Assembly (NCBI GenBank): GCA_021775385.1 | Contig: JAJFHW010000276.1 | Span: forward strand, 1 to 6,565 | Direction: 5' to 3' | DNA from: Hyphomicrobiales bacterium | Lineage (GTDB): Bacteria > Pseudomonadota > Alphaproteobacteria > Rhizobiales > HXMU1428-3 | DNA length: 6,565 nt | Shown: piece after piece, positions 5,451-6,565 of the stretch | Numbering within the stretch: the first letter of the stretch is position 1 | How the letters are laid out: every line of letters starts with the position of its first letter | Position numbers and translations under genes: made by a program | Notes under the pieces: model-generated | What the model saw: the letters and a program-made list of their open reading frames with translations, nothing else | Told to the model about the DNA's origin: nothing | The model's database searches: none

Positions 5451-6565
5451 ATGCACTATCTTGTACTCGGCGCGGGTCCAGCTGGCGTCACAGCAGCTGA
5501 AACACTACGAAAACATGACAAAACTGCTAAAATTACTCTCCTGGGCGGCGAACCAGAGCCACCTTATTCACGCATGGCCATCCCCTACTACCTGATTGAA
5601 AAAGTCGGTGAAGATGGCACTTATCTGCGTCAACAAGATAACCATTATGAAAATTTAAACATTGATTATGTTCACGGCACTGCCGTCGCATTACATGGCA
5701 AATCAAAACGATTAAAATTAGAAGATGGTTCAGAAATTCAGTTTGATAAACTGTTAATCTGCACTGGCGCCAGCCCAATTACTCCGCCAATCCCTGGGCT
5801 CGACCGAGAAGGCATTTATAATTGCTGGACACTCGAAGATGCACGCCACATTGCAAGGCTAGCGCAAAAAGGTGAACCAGTTGTTCTTATGGGAGCCGGT
5901 TTCATTGGCTCAATTATCCTGGAATCTCTCGCCCTTAAAGGTGTTAATCTCACAGTTGTTGAGATGGGTGACCGCATGGTGCCCCGAATGTTAGATGAAA
6001 CAGCAGGCGTGATGTTGCAGCAATGGTGCGAATCCAAAGGCGTTCGCGTATTGACCAAAACCATGATTTCTGAAGTTGCTGACGGCCCGGAAGGTTTAAC
6101 TGTTCATACCAAAGGTGGTGAAGCCCTTGACGCTAAACTGCTAGTGGTTGCAGCTGGTGTGCAACCAAACATCGGCTTCCTGGCCTCAAGCGGCGTAACA
6201 ATAGAACACGGCATTTTAGTTGATCAATATATGCGCACAAGCGTACCAGATGTATATGCAGCTGGTGATGTTTGCCAAGCAATTGACTTCTCAACCCAAA
6301 AAGCTGAAATGCTCGCCATTCAACCCGTTGCTGTTGAGCATGGCCGCATCGCCGCTCAAAACATGACAGGCAAAGCCACACCACACGAAGGCAGCTTGAA
6401 CATGAACGTCCTTGAATCAATGGGCCTTATCACAGCTTCATTCGGACTATGGATGGGAGTTGAAGGAGGTGACAGCACTAAGATGGTTGACCTCCCAAAC
6501 AACAAGTATCTACGCCTTGAATTCGATGGCAACAAACTCGTCGGCGGCCAAGCCGTTGGCCTAAC
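5451..6565 (+). CDS. aorC: AorC: FAD-dependent NAD(H) oxidoreductase subunit (3' end outside window)
   Basis: The frame is open from ATG 5451 (GAGGGA 7 bases upstream) to the window end: 371 residues, no stop. The protein is a pyridine nucleotide-disulfide oxidoreductase-fold flavoprotein. It has an FAD-binding LGAGPAG at 6-12, PPYSRMAIPYYL near 40-52, a second Rossmann motif VVLMGAGFIGS at 144-154 for NAD(H), and the FAD-pyrophosphate motif YAAGDV at 269-274. The second strand ends in VVEMGD; the acidic residue suggests NADH rather than NADPH. PPYSR has Ser where CoA-disulfide reductases and NADH peroxidases carry a redox cysteine, so it looks like the NirB/rubredoxin-reductase type without an active-site disulfide. 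Placed after aorA and aorB it matches AorC of Aromatoleum aromaticum, the subunit that passes electrons between the ferredoxin chain and NAD+. I expect a few dozen more residues downstream. A terminator and 333 bases separate it from aorB. Confidence 0.87.
   Translation, partial: MHYLVLGAGPAGVTAAETLRKHDKTAKITLLGGEPEPPYSRMAIPYYLIEKVGEDGTYLRQQDNHYENLNIDYVHGTAVALHGKSKRLKLEDGSEIQFDKLLICTGASPITPPIPGLDREGIYNCWTLEDARHIARLAQKGEPVVLMGAGFIGSIILESLALKGVNLTVVEMGDRMVPRMLDETAGVMLQQWCESKGVRVLTKTMISEVADGPEGLTVHTKGGEALDAKLLVVAAGVQPNIGFLASSGVTIEHGILVDQYMRTSVPDVYAAGDVCQAIDFSTQKAEMLAIQPVAVEHGRIAAQNMTGKATPHEGSLNMNVLESMGLITASFGLWMGVEGGDSTKMVDLPNNKYLRLEFDGNKLVGGQAVGL

Noticed and set aside
5533..6420. Three reverse-strand ORFs of 81-95 codons
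   Set aside because: They are antisense to aorC and have low-complexity, Arg/His/Cys-rich translations typical of shadow frames.
1..6565. CRISPR array, insertion sequence, tRNA or phage-like system
   Set aside because: No regularly spaced repeats, transposase-like ORF, terminal inverted repeats or tRNA cloverleaf were found.

Overview
The window reads as chromosomal DNA of a Gram-negative, probably proteobacterial (perhaps alphaproteobacterial and marine) organism. This rests on three Sec-type secreted proteins, an AorABC-type aldehyde oxidoreductase set and a PQQ-catabolism-associated CXXCW protein. The taxon is a low-confidence inference, because no rRNA or other strong marker is present.

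Left part (1-2293): a periplasmic quinoprotein-associated block. A NitT/TauT-like ABC substrate-binding protein runs leftwards off the window (minus strand, start at 684). Diverging from it is a secreted rhodanese-like protein with a C-x3-C-W motif (836-1471). A secreted protein of unknown function follows (1709-2293). Families like the first two are known to cluster with PQQ-dependent alcohol dehydrogenases and their ABC transporters, but no dehydrogenase, permease or ATPase is visible here. The divergent intergenic region holds a good sigma70-like promoter facing the binding-protein gene.

Middle (2294-2764): a 471-base AT-rich gap with no convincing gene. It contains a perfect 10-base palindrome, a few weak promoter-like elements and, at its end, a very strong ribosome binding site.

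Right part (2765-6565): a tungsten-type aldehyde oxidoreductase locus in the order aorA (four-cluster ferredoxin subunit), aorB (tungsten-pterin catalytic subunit), aorC (FAD/NAD subunit, cut by the window end). aorA and aorB are 25 bases apart and clearly co-transcribed. A strong intrinsic terminator and a 333-base gap separate aorB from aorC. By analogy with the characterised Aromatoleum aromaticum enzyme, AorB oxidises aldehydes to acids (or runs in reverse), AorA wires electrons along a chain of [4Fe-4S] clusters, and AorC exchanges them with NAD(H). That enzyme contains several AorAB units per AorC, and the terminator between aorB and aorC would suit such an unequal ratio. If the left block does serve periplasmic quinoprotein alcohol oxidation, the locus could join alcohol-to-aldehyde and aldehyde-to-acid steps; this is inference from proximity.
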